From NCBI GenBank assembly GCA_965229115.1, contig CBDDIR010000003.1:2790001-2854000 (forward strand): DNA of 64,000 bases, given 5' to 3'. Of the stretch, positions 7,097 to 14,951 are shown piece after piece. The DNA comes from UBA7672 sp965229115. GTDB lineage: Bacteria > Pseudomonadota > Alphaproteobacteria > Caulobacterales > Hyphomonadaceae. The notes under the pieces were generated by a model. It made no database searches, was not told where the DNA came from, and saw only the letters and a program-made list of their open reading frames with translations. The translations under genes and the position numbers were made by a program. The first letter of the stretch is position 1. Every line of letters starts with the position of its first letter.

Positions 7097-7122
7097 AACG
7101 TTCATGCTTACGGGAAGGTTCC
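7097..7122 (-). promoter_or_regulatory. EcfG-type promoter of nepR-ecfG
   Basis: On the minus strand GGAAC (7122-7118), 17-base spacer, CGTT (7100-7097). Exact match, 66 bases before the nepR ATG. Confidence 0.8.
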
Positions 7123-7141
7123 GCGAAATCTGAAAAAAGAT

Positions 7142-7166
7142 GGAACCCGAGTTCCATGACGGCGTT
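7142..7166 (+). promoter_or_regulatory. EcfG-type promoter of phyR
   Basis: GGAAC (7142-7146), 16-base spacer, CGTT (7163-7166). Exact match, 44 bases before the phyR ATG; back-to-back with the nepR promoter. Confidence 0.82.
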
Positions 7167-7210
7167 TACGGTCTCTGGTAGGGCTGTATTTAAGACGTGT
7201 GGGAGATTTC

Positions 7211-7993
7211 ATGAGCCTGGTTCAGAAACTTGGACCGCATTTGCCGTATCTGCGCCGGTATGCCCGCGCGCTGACCGGCACCCAGAAGAGTGGGGATTCG
7301 TACGTAAAAGCAGCGCTGCAAGCACTTGCTTCCGGCACGCATGAGCTGGACGAGCTGCCGCCGCGGGTAGCGCTGTACAAGCTGTTCCAGGCGATCTGGG
7401 GCGCGACGGGCGCCAAGCTGGAAACGCCGCCGGAGGGTGGCGATACGGTTTCGGATCGCGTGATGCGTATTCCGCCGCGCCATCGCCAGGCATTCCTGCT
7501 GACGGCTCTGGAAGGCTTCACGATTGATGAGGCGGCTCAGATCCTCGACGAGAACACCGAGAATGTGCGCCAGCTGATCGCCAAGGCGCAGCGCGATATC
7601 GAGGCCGAACTGGCCACGGAAGTGCTGATTATCGAAGACGAGCCGGTTATTGCGGCCGATATCGAGGCTCTGGTGCTGGATCTCGGCCACCGTGTTTCGA
7701 CGGTTGCGACGACCCGTACCGAAGCGGTTGCGGCTGTGAAGCAGCGCCGTCCGGGCCTGGTTCTGGCTGATATCCAGCTGGCCGATGGCTCGTCGGGCAT
7801 CGATGCGGTGAACGACATTCTCAAGGGCCACGACGTGCCGGTGATCTTCATCACCGCCTTCCCGGAGCGTCTGCTGACGGGCGAGAAGCCAGAGCCGGCC
7901 TTCCTGATCACCAAGCCGTTCCAGCCGGAGACGGTGAAAGCAGCTATCGGCCAGGCATTGTTCTTCCACGTGGAACGCCCGGTCGCTGCCTAG
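7211..7993 (+). CDS. phyR: Anti-anti-sigma response regulator PhyR
   Basis: A 260-residue two-domain protein. Residues 1-130 are a sigma-factor-like domain (MSLVQKLGPHLPYLRRYARA; RIPPRHRQAFLLTALEGF; TIDEAAQIL) that binds NepR when activated. Residues 137-255 are a receiver domain with EDE at 142-144, phosphoacceptor Asp187 (LADIQL), Thr215 and Lys235 (TKPF). The ATG at 7211 is preferred over a GTG at 7199 because it follows GGGAGA and gives the usual MSL start. The gene is divergent from nepR-ecfG with its own EcfG-type promoter, giving a positive feedback loop. Confidence 0.92.
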   Translation: MSLVQKLGPHLPYLRRYARALTGTQKSGDSYVKAALQALASGTHELDELPPRVALYKLFQAIWGATGAKLETPPEGGDTVSDRVMRIPPRHRQAFLLTALEGFTIDEAAQILDENTENVRQLIAKAQRDIEAELATEVLIIEDEPVIAADIEALVLDLGHRVSTVATTRTEAVAAVKQRRPGLVLADIQLADGSSGIDAVNDILKGHDVPVIFITAFPERLLTGEKPEPAFLITKPFQPETVKAAIGQALFFHVERPVAA

Positions 7994-8079
7994 CGTATAA
8001 CTGATAGAGGCGCGCGATTTCCTTGCGATTTGCAGGGTTTTCGCGCGCCTTAATCGTTAAAAGAATCTTTATTTCGTTC

Positions 8080-8104
8080 GGAACGCCCGAGCCCCCTGCA
8101 CGTA
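8080..8104 (+). promoter_or_regulatory. Near-consensus EcfG-type promoter
   Basis: GGAAC (8080-8084), 16-base spacer, CGTA (8101-8104), one base off the consensus. It lies 24 bases before the ATG at 8129. Confidence 0.45.
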
Positions 8105-8128
8105 ATTACGACGGCAAGGGGCTTTGTC

Positions 8129-8458
8129 ATGACCGCAACCAAGACCATAATCTCCGTCTCCGCACTGCTTGTCGCCAGCTTTGGCATGAGCGCCGCGGCC
8201 TCCGCACAGACCGCCAAGACCATGCTGGCCAGCGCCAAACCGGCTACGGCTTCCGCGTGGCAATGCGCGGCCAAGGTGGTGGAGATCGCGCCGGTTTCCC
8301 AGGACACCAACGGCCGGGCCACCGCCTGGGTGATGGTGCATCGGGTTGGCGGTGAGATTATCGCTGCTGAGCGCCTGAGCGCGACGGAAGTCGAGCAGGT
8401 TCGCCGCCTCCCCTGCCAGGGCGAGCGCATGGAAACGCCGCCGCCGCTGGTTGGCTAA
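8129..8458 (+). CDS. Exported hypothetical protein, 109 aa
   Basis: Starts with a clear Sec signal peptide (residues 1-27, cleavage likely after ASA). The mature part of about 80 residues has two cysteines (WQCAAKVV and LPCQG) that could form a disulfide. The middle segment (ATAWVMVHRVGGEIIAAERL) may form a small beta structure. The family is not recognised. A near-consensus EcfG-type promoter lies upstream and it follows phyR, so stress induction is plausible. It is convergent with the OmpA-like gene at 8475-8984, with a 16-base gap between stops. Confidence 0.65.
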   Translation: MTATKTIISVSALLVASFGMSAAASAQTAKTMLASAKPATASAWQCAAKVVEIAPVSQDTNGRATAWVMVHRVGGEIIAAERLSATEVEQVRRLPCQGERMETPPPLVG

Positions 8459-8474
8459 GCCACAAAATCGGAAC

Positions 8475-8984
8475 TCAGATTGCGCCGCTCGGAGCCGTTG
8501 GGCTTTTGGGCGGCGCTGTCGTTTCAGGGGGCGCCGCCACCTCGTCGGCCATTTCATTGGCCGATTTGCGGAACAGGATGTCGATCTGGCTGATCGCCGA
8601 GGCTGCGCCGCCGGAGGCCTGGGCCGCAACGCGGATGCGTTCGACGGCGATGCCCTGCTCCACCAGATCGTCAGCGACTTCGGAAAGCCTTGCGAGCGCG
8701 AGGGCGAGAGCCCGGTCGCCATCGACGCGGGCATCCACACGCGCCACGAGATCGATGCCGTCCGGCTGGCAATTGGCGGCGGTTTCTCCGATCCGCCCGA
8801 TCAGGGCCAGCGCCTCAGGCGAGGCCGTGCTTTCGCCCGACGGGAAGTAGATCGAGAGCCGCGCACGCGGGCACGACACATATTCGGACGGGGATGTACG
8901 GGTTTGAGCGCCTGCAGCTGCGCCGACCAGCAGCAAAGATGCTGAAAAACCAAGGATTGCCAGCTGGCGAATGGGGCGAGGCAT
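8475..8984 (-). CDS. Exported protein with a degenerate OmpA-like C-terminal domain
   Basis: A 169-residue protein with a signal peptide (residues 1-26, ending AAAGAQ). The rest resembles an OmpA/MotB-like fold: a beta strand LSIYFPSGES, a helix, IDLVARVDARVDGDRA in place of the usual GHTD segment, then LSEVADDLVEQGIAVERIRV. The canonical peptidoglycan-binding Asp/Arg pattern is only partly kept (VDARVD), so cell-wall binding is uncertain. The C-terminal tail is Pro/Ala/Thr-rich. It probably acts in the periplasm. Confidence 0.65.
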   Translation of the reverse strand: MPRPIRQLAILGFSASLLLVGAAAGAQTRTSPSEYVSCPRARLSIYFPSGESTASPEALALIGRIGETAANCQPDGIDLVARVDARVDGDRALALALARLSEVADDLVEQGIAVERIRVAAQASGGAASAISQIDILFRKSANEMADEVAAPPETTAPPKSPTAPSGAI

Positions 8985-9078
8985 AGGGTTACTGCGCGCA
9001 GGACGCCGTTCTGGCGTCGGACCACCACTCTATGCAGAAGAGGCGCCGCCTGTGTTAACCGCGCCCGAAAAAGGAAAA

Positions 9079-9108
9079 CGCCACGCACGATCCCTGATCG
9101 GCGTGGCG
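9079..9108. terminator. Hairpin, possibly a bidirectional terminator
   Basis: CGCCACGC (9079-9086) pairs with GCGTGGCG (9101-9108). An A-run lies on the left and CTTTT on the right, so it could stop transcripts from either side, chiefly the entericidin-like gene. Confidence 0.6.
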
Positions 9109-9143
9109 CTTTTGCACTTGGCGCCCGTTAAAGGCGCAGTGGC

Positions 9144-9281
9144 TTAGTTAGCCGCTTTTTCCGCGGACTTGTCGATCGCCGTGCCGGCAGCCGACACGTC
9201 TTCGCCAACACCTTCAACCGTGTTGCAGGCGGCAGCCGAAGCTGCGAGCAGGAAAGCGAGAGCTGCAAAAGCCGTTTTCAT
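9144..9281 (-). CDS. Entericidin A/B-family small lipoprotein
   Basis: A 45-residue peptide. Residues 1-18 are a lipoprotein signal (FLLAASAAAC) and the mature part has CNTVEGVGEDVSAAGTAIDK, the entericidin family signature of a short amphipathic cell-envelope lipoprotein. ATG 9281 is chosen because GGAG lies six bases upstream; an in-frame ATG at 9293 is less likely. An exact EcfG-type promoter lies 46 bases upstream. Entericidins are known toxin/antidote-like stationary-phase lipoproteins in enterobacteria; no partner gene is seen here, so only the family name is claimed. Confidence 0.85.
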   Translation of the reverse strand: MKTAFAALAFLLAASAAACNTVEGVGEDVSAAGTAIDKSAEKAAN

Positions 9282-9326
9282 AGAATTCTCCATGTCCCAT
9301 CGGTGGAACTCACCGACCGCAGCCTC

Positions 9327-9351
9327 AACGCTGCGTAGGTTCCATGGTTCC
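9327..9351 (-). promoter_or_regulatory. EcfG-type promoter of the entericidin-like gene
   Basis: On the minus strand GGAAC (9351-9347), 16-base spacer, CGTT (9330-9327). Exact match. Confidence 0.8.
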
Positions 9352-9417
9352 ATGAGCAGACAGCAATCTCTTCGATTGCGAAATGAACAGCCGCATTGAT
9401 GCCAACTGCAGCAGCGC

Positions 9418-9442
9418 GGAACGGTGTTCATGCATCAGCGTT
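9418..9442 (+). promoter_or_regulatory. EcfG-type promoter of DUF1328 copy 2
   Basis: GGAAC (9418-9422), 16-base spacer, CGTT (9439-9442). Exact match, 35 bases before the ATG at 9478. Confidence 0.8.
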
Positions 9443-9477
9443 TCTGACTCAGCTGTTTTGATGTGGAGGAGTGCGCC

Positions 9478-9651
9478 ATGCTTGGATGGGCCCTGGTATT
9501 CTTTGTTCTGGCGCTTGCCGCCGCTGCTTTCGGCTTTGGCGGCATTGCCGGCACTGCTGCTTCGATCGCGCAGATCCTGTTCGTGATCTTCCTTGCGTTG
9601 ACGGTTCTCGCGTTTGTGGTGCGAGCTGTTCAGGGTCGCTCGGTGCTATAG
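9478..9651 (+). CDS. DUF1328 small membrane protein (copy 2)
   Basis: A 57-residue relative of the protein at 2811-2978 (MLGWALVFFVLALAAAAFGF, then GGIAGTAASIAQIL), with two membrane helices and a short basic tail. The ATG at 9478 has GGAGGA at 9465-9470; the in-frame GTG at 9463 is not needed. It is divergent from the entericidin-like gene, and each has its own EcfG-type promoter in the shared intergenic region. Function of the family unknown. Confidence 0.85.
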   Translation: MLGWALVFFVLALAAAAFGFGGIAGTAASIAQILFVIFLALTVLAFVVRAVQGRSVL

Positions 9652-9679
9652 GCGGGCTACCGACGAAATCGAGTTCTAC

Positions 9680-9710
9680 AAGAGGCCAGCGAAAGCTGGC
9701 CTCTTTCGTT
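9680..9710 (+). terminator. Terminator of DUF1328 copy 2
   Basis: AAGAGGCCAGC stem with GAAA loop (9680-9705), then TCGTTT. Confidence 0.8.
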
Positions 9711-9857
9711 TGGGCGTGACGCAGCCACATGACGTAGCGATGCCTGCCCTCGCCGCGTGCACTCACCGCGATGTGCAACGCTCGATCTCCGCCCGCGATT
9801 GCAGAGTTCATAACTCAGGATCAGTCTCACCGGCATTCAAACGCCGTGGAGGGACGC

Positions 9858-10700
9858 ATGGCTGACATTATTCCAAAGGAAGAATTTCTCGACGGCGCAG
9901 GCGGGGTGAAGATCTTCGTGCGCTCGTGGCGACCAGCATCAGCGCCGCGCGGCGTGATCATCATCAGCCACGGCTTCAATTCGCACAGCGGGCAGTATGC
10001 CTGGGCCGCGCAGCAGTTCGTGGCGAAGGGCTTTGCCGTTTACGCCGCCGACCTGCGTGGACGCGGCAAGTCTGAAGGCGAGCGGTTCTTCGTCTCCGGC
10101 ATTGATGCGTATCTTGGCGATGTCGATCTCGCGGTGAAGCTGGCGAAGTCGCGCGAGCCCGGCCTGCCCGTCTTCATGCTGGGGCACAGCGCGGGCGGCG
10201 TGATCGCGTGCAGCTATGCGCTCAAGCATCAGACGGATCTGGCGGGTCTGATCTGCGAGAGCTTTGCCTATCGCGTGCCGGCGCCGGATCTTGCGCTGGA
10301 TACGATCTCGTGGATCGGAACGTGGGCACCCAAGCTGGGCGTGCTGAAGCTGAAGAATGCAGACTTCTCACGCGACGCCGCGGCTGTCGCGACACTGAAC
10401 GCCGATCCGCTGATCGCCAACGAGACGCAGCCGGCCGCAACCGTGCGTGCGCTGTGGCAGGCGGACAAGCAGCTCAAGGCCAGCTTCCCGAAGATCACCC
10501 TGCCCGTGCTGATCCTGCATGGCTCGCTCGACAAGGCGACCGTGCCGGCCGGCAGCCAGTTCTTCCACGACACGGCGGGCTCGAAAGACAAGACGCTGAA
10601 GATCTATGACGGGCATTTCCACGACCTGCTGGCCGACACCGGCAAGGAGGGCGTGATGGCCGACATCCAGGCGTGGATAGACGGGCACATGCCTGGCTAA
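9858..10700 (+). CDS. Alpha/beta hydrolase, monoacylglycerol lipase-like (serine hydrolase)
   Basis: A 280-residue cytoplasmic hydrolase. The oxyanion segment SHGFNSHSGQY is at residues 37-47, the nucleophile elbow GHSAGG has Ser111, the acid is probably in HGSLDKATVP and the His in YDGHFHDLL. This layout is typical of the Hydrolase_4 / monoglyceride lipase and lysophospholipase family. ATG 9858 follows GGAGGG; the longer frame from 9771 has no ribosome-binding site. No EcfG-type promoter was found upstream. The substrate is inferred from family only. Confidence 0.85.
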   Translation: MADIIPKEEFLDGAGGVKIFVRSWRPASAPRGVIIISHGFNSHSGQYAWAAQQFVAKGFAVYAADLRGRGKSEGERFFVSGIDAYLGDVDLAVKLAKSREPGLPVFMLGHSAGGVIACSYALKHQTDLAGLICESFAYRVPAPDLALDTISWIGTWAPKLGVLKLKNADFSRDAAAVATLNADPLIANETQPAATVRALWQADKQLKASFPKITLPVLILHGSLDKATVPAGSQFFHDTAGSKDKTLKIYDGHFHDLLADTGKEGVMADIQAWIDGHMPG

Positions 10701-10775
10701 GGCCCGTTTTGCAGGCTTTTCGGCCATGGTTGGCCTAGCGGCAAAAATGCGTATGTTGCGCGGCTGCTGCGGGTC

Positions 10776-10851
10776 GGGCCTGTAGCTCAATGGTTAGAGC
10801 CGGCCGCTCATAACGGTCTGGTTGCAGGTTCGAGTCCTGCCGGGCCCACCA
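10776..10851 (+). tRNA. tRNA with CAU anticodon, probably tRNA-Ile2 (lysidine-modified)
   Basis: 76 bases with acceptor stem GGGCCTG/CGGGCCC, anticodon loop CTCATAA and encoded CCA. A CAU anticodon can mean elongator Met or Ile2. The variable region and T arm resemble the ileX type more than elongator Met, so Ile2 is favoured. It is not the initiator, which is at 57013-57089. Confidence 0.85.
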
Positions 10852-10886
10852 ACGCGCGCATCCTTTCCGCGCATTCTCGCTTTCGC

Positions 10887-13800
10887 TTACTCGGCTTGGC
10901 CGAGGTGAGGCTTTGTTGCCGGAGCCGTTCTCGTGAACGTGCCGTCGTGTCGGTAGGCCAGGATCAGAGCTGGCAGGATGAGCAGCGTTACGAGGGTTGA
11001 GGTGACGAGGCCGCCGAGGATGACGATGGCCATTGGGCCTTGCACTTCGCGGCCGGCTTCGCCGACGCCGAGGGCGAGTGGCAAGAGGCCTAGCGCGGTT
11101 ACAGCTGCGGTCATGAGGATGGGCGTTACGCGTTCGCGTGCGGCTTTCAGAACTGTTTCGGCGTTCCAGGGTGCGCCTTCGACATCCACCAGATGATCGA
11201 CGTGCGAGACCAGCAGGATCGCGTTGCGCGCCGAAATGCCGAACAGGGTGACGAAGCCGACGAGGCTGCCCAGAGAGAGAATGCCGCCGCTGAGTGCTAC
11301 GGCTGCAACGCCGCCAGCGAGCGCGAAGGGGGCGCCGGCGAGGATGAGCATCGCCGCGCGGCCGCCGCCGAAAGCCAGCACGAGCAGAGCGAAAACGCCG
11401 ATTGCAGCGATGCTGACGTTCAGCGCGATCTGGCGGAAGGCTGCGGCCTGCCCTTCGGCAACGCCGGAGTATTCGAGATAGACGTTGGCCGGCAGTTTGA
11501 CCTGCTGCGCGATCACGCTTTTGGCCTTGGCTACGAAGCCGGCGATATCGCTGCCGGTGGGGTTGAGGGTGACGACCTGACGACGGCGGCCGCCATCGTG
11601 GAGGATGCTGGCACGGCCAGAGCCTGCGCTTAACCCGGCGACATCCGAGAGCGTGCCGCCGCCATTGGCGCCTTGCACAAGCAGACCGCCGGCGGCCTCG
11701 GGCGAGCGGGTGAGTTCGGCATCGGGCAGGACCACGGCTACGTCGAGAATTCTGCGGCCGTCGGAGACCTGGGCAACGGATTGGCCCTGGAATGTCGCCT
11801 CGACGGAATCGTAGGCGTCGGTGATGGACAGGCCTTTCAGGCCGAGGCGGGTCTGGTCGAAGTCGACGTGCAGCATGGGGGTTGCTGCCGGCGCCTGGAT
11901 CTGGACGTCGGCCGCGCCGGGCATTGCCTCGAGGACTTTGGCGATCCTGGCGGCGGTCTGATCCAGCACATCAAGATCGGGGCCATAGACGCCGATGGCG
12001 ACGGCCGCGGTTTCACCTGACAGGGACTCGCCGATGCGGTCGCCGAGGAAGGTGAGCGCTTCGGTGGAGACGCCCGGATAGGAATCCAGCACGGCGCGGA
12101 TTGAGGTGAGGATCTCGGTTTCCTGTTTGCCGCTCACCTGTTTGAGTTCGACGTGGAATTCGCTTTGATTGACCGGCCATGTGTCTTCGCCGGCCGTGGC
12201 CCGACCCATCTGTTGTTCGACGGTGGCGACGCCGGGAATGGCGAGCAGTTCGTTGGCAGCCTTTGCGCCGACGCGTCGCATCCAGTCCAGCGAGGCGCCG
12301 GGTGGGCCCTCGAAGGCGAGGACATAGTGGCGTTCGCGGAAAGCCGGCAGGAGTTCGGAGCCGAAGCCGAGCATGCCGATGGCGACCAGCAGGATTGCTG
12401 CGGCGCTGGCGGTGACGGCGATGATCGGGCGACGGATCAGGGCGACGGCCATCGCCGCATGACGATCCTTCACCCAGCGCAGGACGCCGAACTCTTCGTG
12501 GACCTTCTGGTTCTTCAGAACGAGCAGCGACAGCGCGGGCGTGACGGTCATCGCGACAAGCAGGGAGGCCAGGGTCGCCAGCAGGAAGGCGAATGCGAGC
12601 GGGCCGAAGAAGGCGCCTTGCAGGCCGGACAGGAACAGGATCGGCGCTACGGTCGCGGCGAGTACGAAGGTGGCGTAAACGACCGGAGCGCGGACTTCGA
12701 CGGACGCGGCGAGGATGGTGGTGACGGCAGACGATCCCGGCGGCGCGAGGCGCAGCCTGCGGACGATGTTCTCCACGTCGACCACGGCGTCATCGATGAC
12801 GACGCCCAGCGCGACGGCGAGGCCGCCAAGGCTCATCGTGTTGATGGTTTGCCCCAGGGCATCCAGCACGACGACGGCGGCGAGAAGCGATAGCGGGATG
12901 GAGACGAAGGCCACGAGGGCGATGCGGGGGCTGCGCAGGAAGAAGAACAGGATGATGACGATCAGCAACGCGCCGATCAGCAGATCCACCTCGATGTGAT
13001 GCAGCGCAGTTTCGATGAAGGTGGCGGGGCGGTGCATGGAAGGATAGATCGTGACGCCCTGCCCGTTCAGGGATGGCGTGATGTCTGCGAGCGCTGCCTC
13101 GACGGCGCGGATGACCTCGAGCGTGTTGGCGCCGTACTGGCTGGAGAGCGTCAACAGGGCTCCGGGCTTGCCCATGATGAGCGCGTCGCCGAATGCGGGT
13201 GCGGGTGTTTCGACCACGTCGGCGATGTCGCGCAGGAGGACGGGCGGGCCGCCGCCTGGGGCTAAGGTGATGGATGAGAGGTCTGCTGCGGTGATGGCGC
13301 GGCCGCGGGGTTCTACCAGGATGCGCTGTGCTGGCGTGTCGATGAAACCGCCGCCGCGGACGTCTGTGGCGGCTTTCACGGCGGCGGAGACATCTGCGAG
13401 CGAGAGTGTTCGGGCGAGGAGATCGGCGCTGCGTACGCGGACTTCCAGGCGCGTTGGCGAGCCGCCGAAGACGTTTGCGCGCGCGACGCCGGGTACGGAC
13501 AGAAGGCGCGGCCTGACGGTCCACTCGACGAGATCCCGCAGATCGGTTTGCGAGAGCTTGTCCGAGGTGAAGCCGATTTTCAGCAGGTCCATGGTGGAGG
13601 ATGTGAGCGGCGTGACCACCGGCGTGCGCGCTGCGGCGGGGAGTTGGCCTGACAGCTGGGCGAGTTGTTCGGCCACGACCTGGCGCGCGCGATAAGGGTC
13701 GGCGCCCTCGCCGAAGGTTACGTTGATCACCGACAGTCCCTGGATCGATTCAGAGCGGACCGTGGCGACGCCGTTGGCGCCGTTCAGGGTTTCCTCGATC

Positions 13801-14003
13801 GGACGGGTGACCAGCACTTCGACCTGTTCAGCGGCAAGACCGGGCGCTTCGGTTTGGACGGTGGCCTGAGCCGGAACGAATTCGGGGAAGACGTCGTAGC
13901 GAGCTCGGCTGAGTGTCAGGCCGCCGTAGAGGGCGAGGAGCAGAGCGGCGAGCAGGACGAGCCTGGGGCGAGCGAGGGACGCTGCAACGATACGGCTGAG
14001 CAT
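10887..14003 (-). CDS. RND efflux permease, CzcA/CusA-like
   Basis: A 1038-residue inner-membrane proton-driven pump with about 12 membrane helices. The N-terminal helix is followed by a large periplasmic loop, a helix bundle with GLAVALGVVIDDAVVDVENI (the proton-relay TM4 region), a second periplasmic loop and a C-terminal helix bundle with FGISARNAILLVSH. The length and DDAVVDVENI segment fit the heavy-metal-efflux RND branch better than the drug branch, but the substrate cannot be fixed. It is the last gene of a tolC-adaptor-pump operon, three bases after the adaptor. Confidence 0.85.
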   Translation of the reverse strand: MLSRIVAASLARPRLVLLAALLLALYGGLTLSRARYDVFPEFVPAQATVQTEAPGLAAEQVEVLVTRPIEETLNGANGVATVRSESIQGLSVINVTFGEGADPYRARQVVAEQLAQLSGQLPAAARTPVVTPLTSSTMDLLKIGFTSDKLSQTDLRDLVEWTVRPRLLSVPGVARANVFGGSPTRLEVRVRSADLLARTLSLADVSAAVKAATDVRGGGFIDTPAQRILVEPRGRAITAADLSSITLAPGGGPPVLLRDIADVVETPAPAFGDALIMGKPGALLTLSSQYGANTLEVIRAVEAALADITPSLNGQGVTIYPSMHRPATFIETALHHIEVDLLIGALLIVIILFFFLRSPRIALVAFVSIPLSLLAAVVVLDALGQTINTMSLGGLAVALGVVIDDAVVDVENIVRRLRLAPPGSSAVTTILAASVEVRAPVVYATFVLAATVAPILFLSGLQGAFFGPLAFAFLLATLASLLVAMTVTPALSLLVLKNQKVHEEFGVLRWVKDRHAAMAVALIRRPIIAVTASAAAILLVAIGMLGFGSELLPAFRERHYVLAFEGPPGASLDWMRRVGAKAANELLAIPGVATVEQQMGRATAGEDTWPVNQSEFHVELKQVSGKQETEILTSIRAVLDSYPGVSTEALTFLGDRIGESLSGETAAVAIGVYGPDLDVLDQTAARIAKVLEAMPGAADVQIQAPAATPMLHVDFDQTRLGLKGLSITDAYDSVEATFQGQSVAQVSDGRRILDVAVVLPDAELTRSPEAAGGLLVQGANGGGTLSDVAGLSAGSGRASILHDGGRRRQVVTLNPTGSDIAGFVAKAKSVIAQQVKLPANVYLEYSGVAEGQAAAFRQIALNVSIAAIGVFALLVLAFGGGRAAMLILAGAPFALAGGVAAVALSGGILSLGSLVGFVTLFGISARNAILLVSHVDHLVDVEGAPWNAETVLKAARERVTPILMTAAVTALGLLPLALGVGEAGREVQGPMAIVILGGLVTSTLVTLLILPALILAYRHDGTFTRTAPATKPHLGQAE

Positions 14004-14006
14004 GGC

Positions 14007-14951
14007 CTAGCCTCCCGCGGACGATGCGGCCTCTGCGGCCATCACGCTTGTTGCGCCTTCCACCACCACCTCGTCCGACGCGGAGATGCCTGTGTTGACG
14101 AACCAGCCGCCGGCAATGGCGCGGCCGCCATCGACGGCGCGCTGCTCGAAGGCTTCTGGTCCGGTTTTCACATAGACGTGGATCGCGCCATCGGACCGGA
14201 TCAGCGCCGCGTCGGGGATGATGAAACCCGCCTCCGATGCGCTGAGTTCAACCTGTGCGGATAGAAGTCGGCCGGCGGGGAGCTGCAGCGGTGTGTTGCT
14301 GCGGACTATGCCCAGCTGACCGGTCGTCTGGAGCCGCGCATCGGCTGCGGCGGCCGGGCCGATGATCGCGACGGGAATGTCTGCTCCCTCTGGCTCCAGC
14401 TTCAGCGTGACGTTCGTGATCGTTGCATTTGCTTGCGGGGCATCGATGCGGACGAGTGCTGCGCGGCCGCTTGCAATTTCAGACAGCAGGCGTGCGCGCT
14501 GGCTGTCCGGCATCTTTCCGAGCGCGGCGCCCCATTCCAGCCCAATGCGCTGGGCGGCCAGTTTTGCCCTCGCCGCATCGCTCGCGGCCTGGGCGCGGGC
14601 TGCCTCAACAGAGCGGAGGGATGCTGCCTGATCCTGCGCTGCCAGCGCCTCGAGACGGCGATACTCTTCCTGGGATGCGGCCGCCGTGGCGTTGGCGGCC
14701 CCGACTTCCGACTCGATGGCGGCGAGCGGACCCACATCGATTACGCGCGCGAAGCCGGCTACGGTTCCAGCGGCTGTGGCGGGCGCGAGTTTGGCGGTTC
14801 GCACACCCATCCTGGCCTGCGTGTCCGCATCCATGACAATCGCCGTGGCGGATACCGCAGGAGCCGGCGCTTCAGTAGCGACTGGCGCGGCGGGTTGGCC
14901 GCAAGCGGCGAGCAGGAGCAGCGCGCAAGGCAGGAGCGGCAGGCGCTTCAT
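14007..14951 (-). CDS. RND periplasmic adaptor lipoprotein (membrane fusion protein)
   Basis: A 314-residue periplasmic adaptor. ATG 14951 overlaps the stop of the upstream outer-membrane gene (ATGA); the longer frame starts inside that gene. Residues 1-17 are a lipoprotein signal (LLLLAAC, Cys17). An Ala-rich coiled coil lies at about 70-150, followed by beta-barrel and membrane-proximal domains. It bridges the pump at 10887-14003 and the outer-membrane channel at 14948-16339. It is shorter than most adaptors and the hairpin is modest. Confidence 0.8.
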   Translation of the reverse strand: MKRLPLLPCALLLLAACGQPAAPVATEAPAPAVSATAIVMDADTQARMGVRTAKLAPATAAGTVAGFARVIDVGPLAAIESEVGAANATAAASQEEYRRLEALAAQDQAASLRSVEAARAQAASDAARAKLAAQRIGLEWGAALGKMPDSQRARLLSEIASGRAALVRIDAPQANATITNVTLKLEPEGADIPVAIIGPAAAADARLQTTGQLGIVRSNTPLQLPAGRLLSAQVELSASEAGFIIPDAALIRSDGAIHVYVKTGPEAFEQRAVDGGRAIAGGWFVNTGISASDEVVVEGATSVMAAEAASSAGG

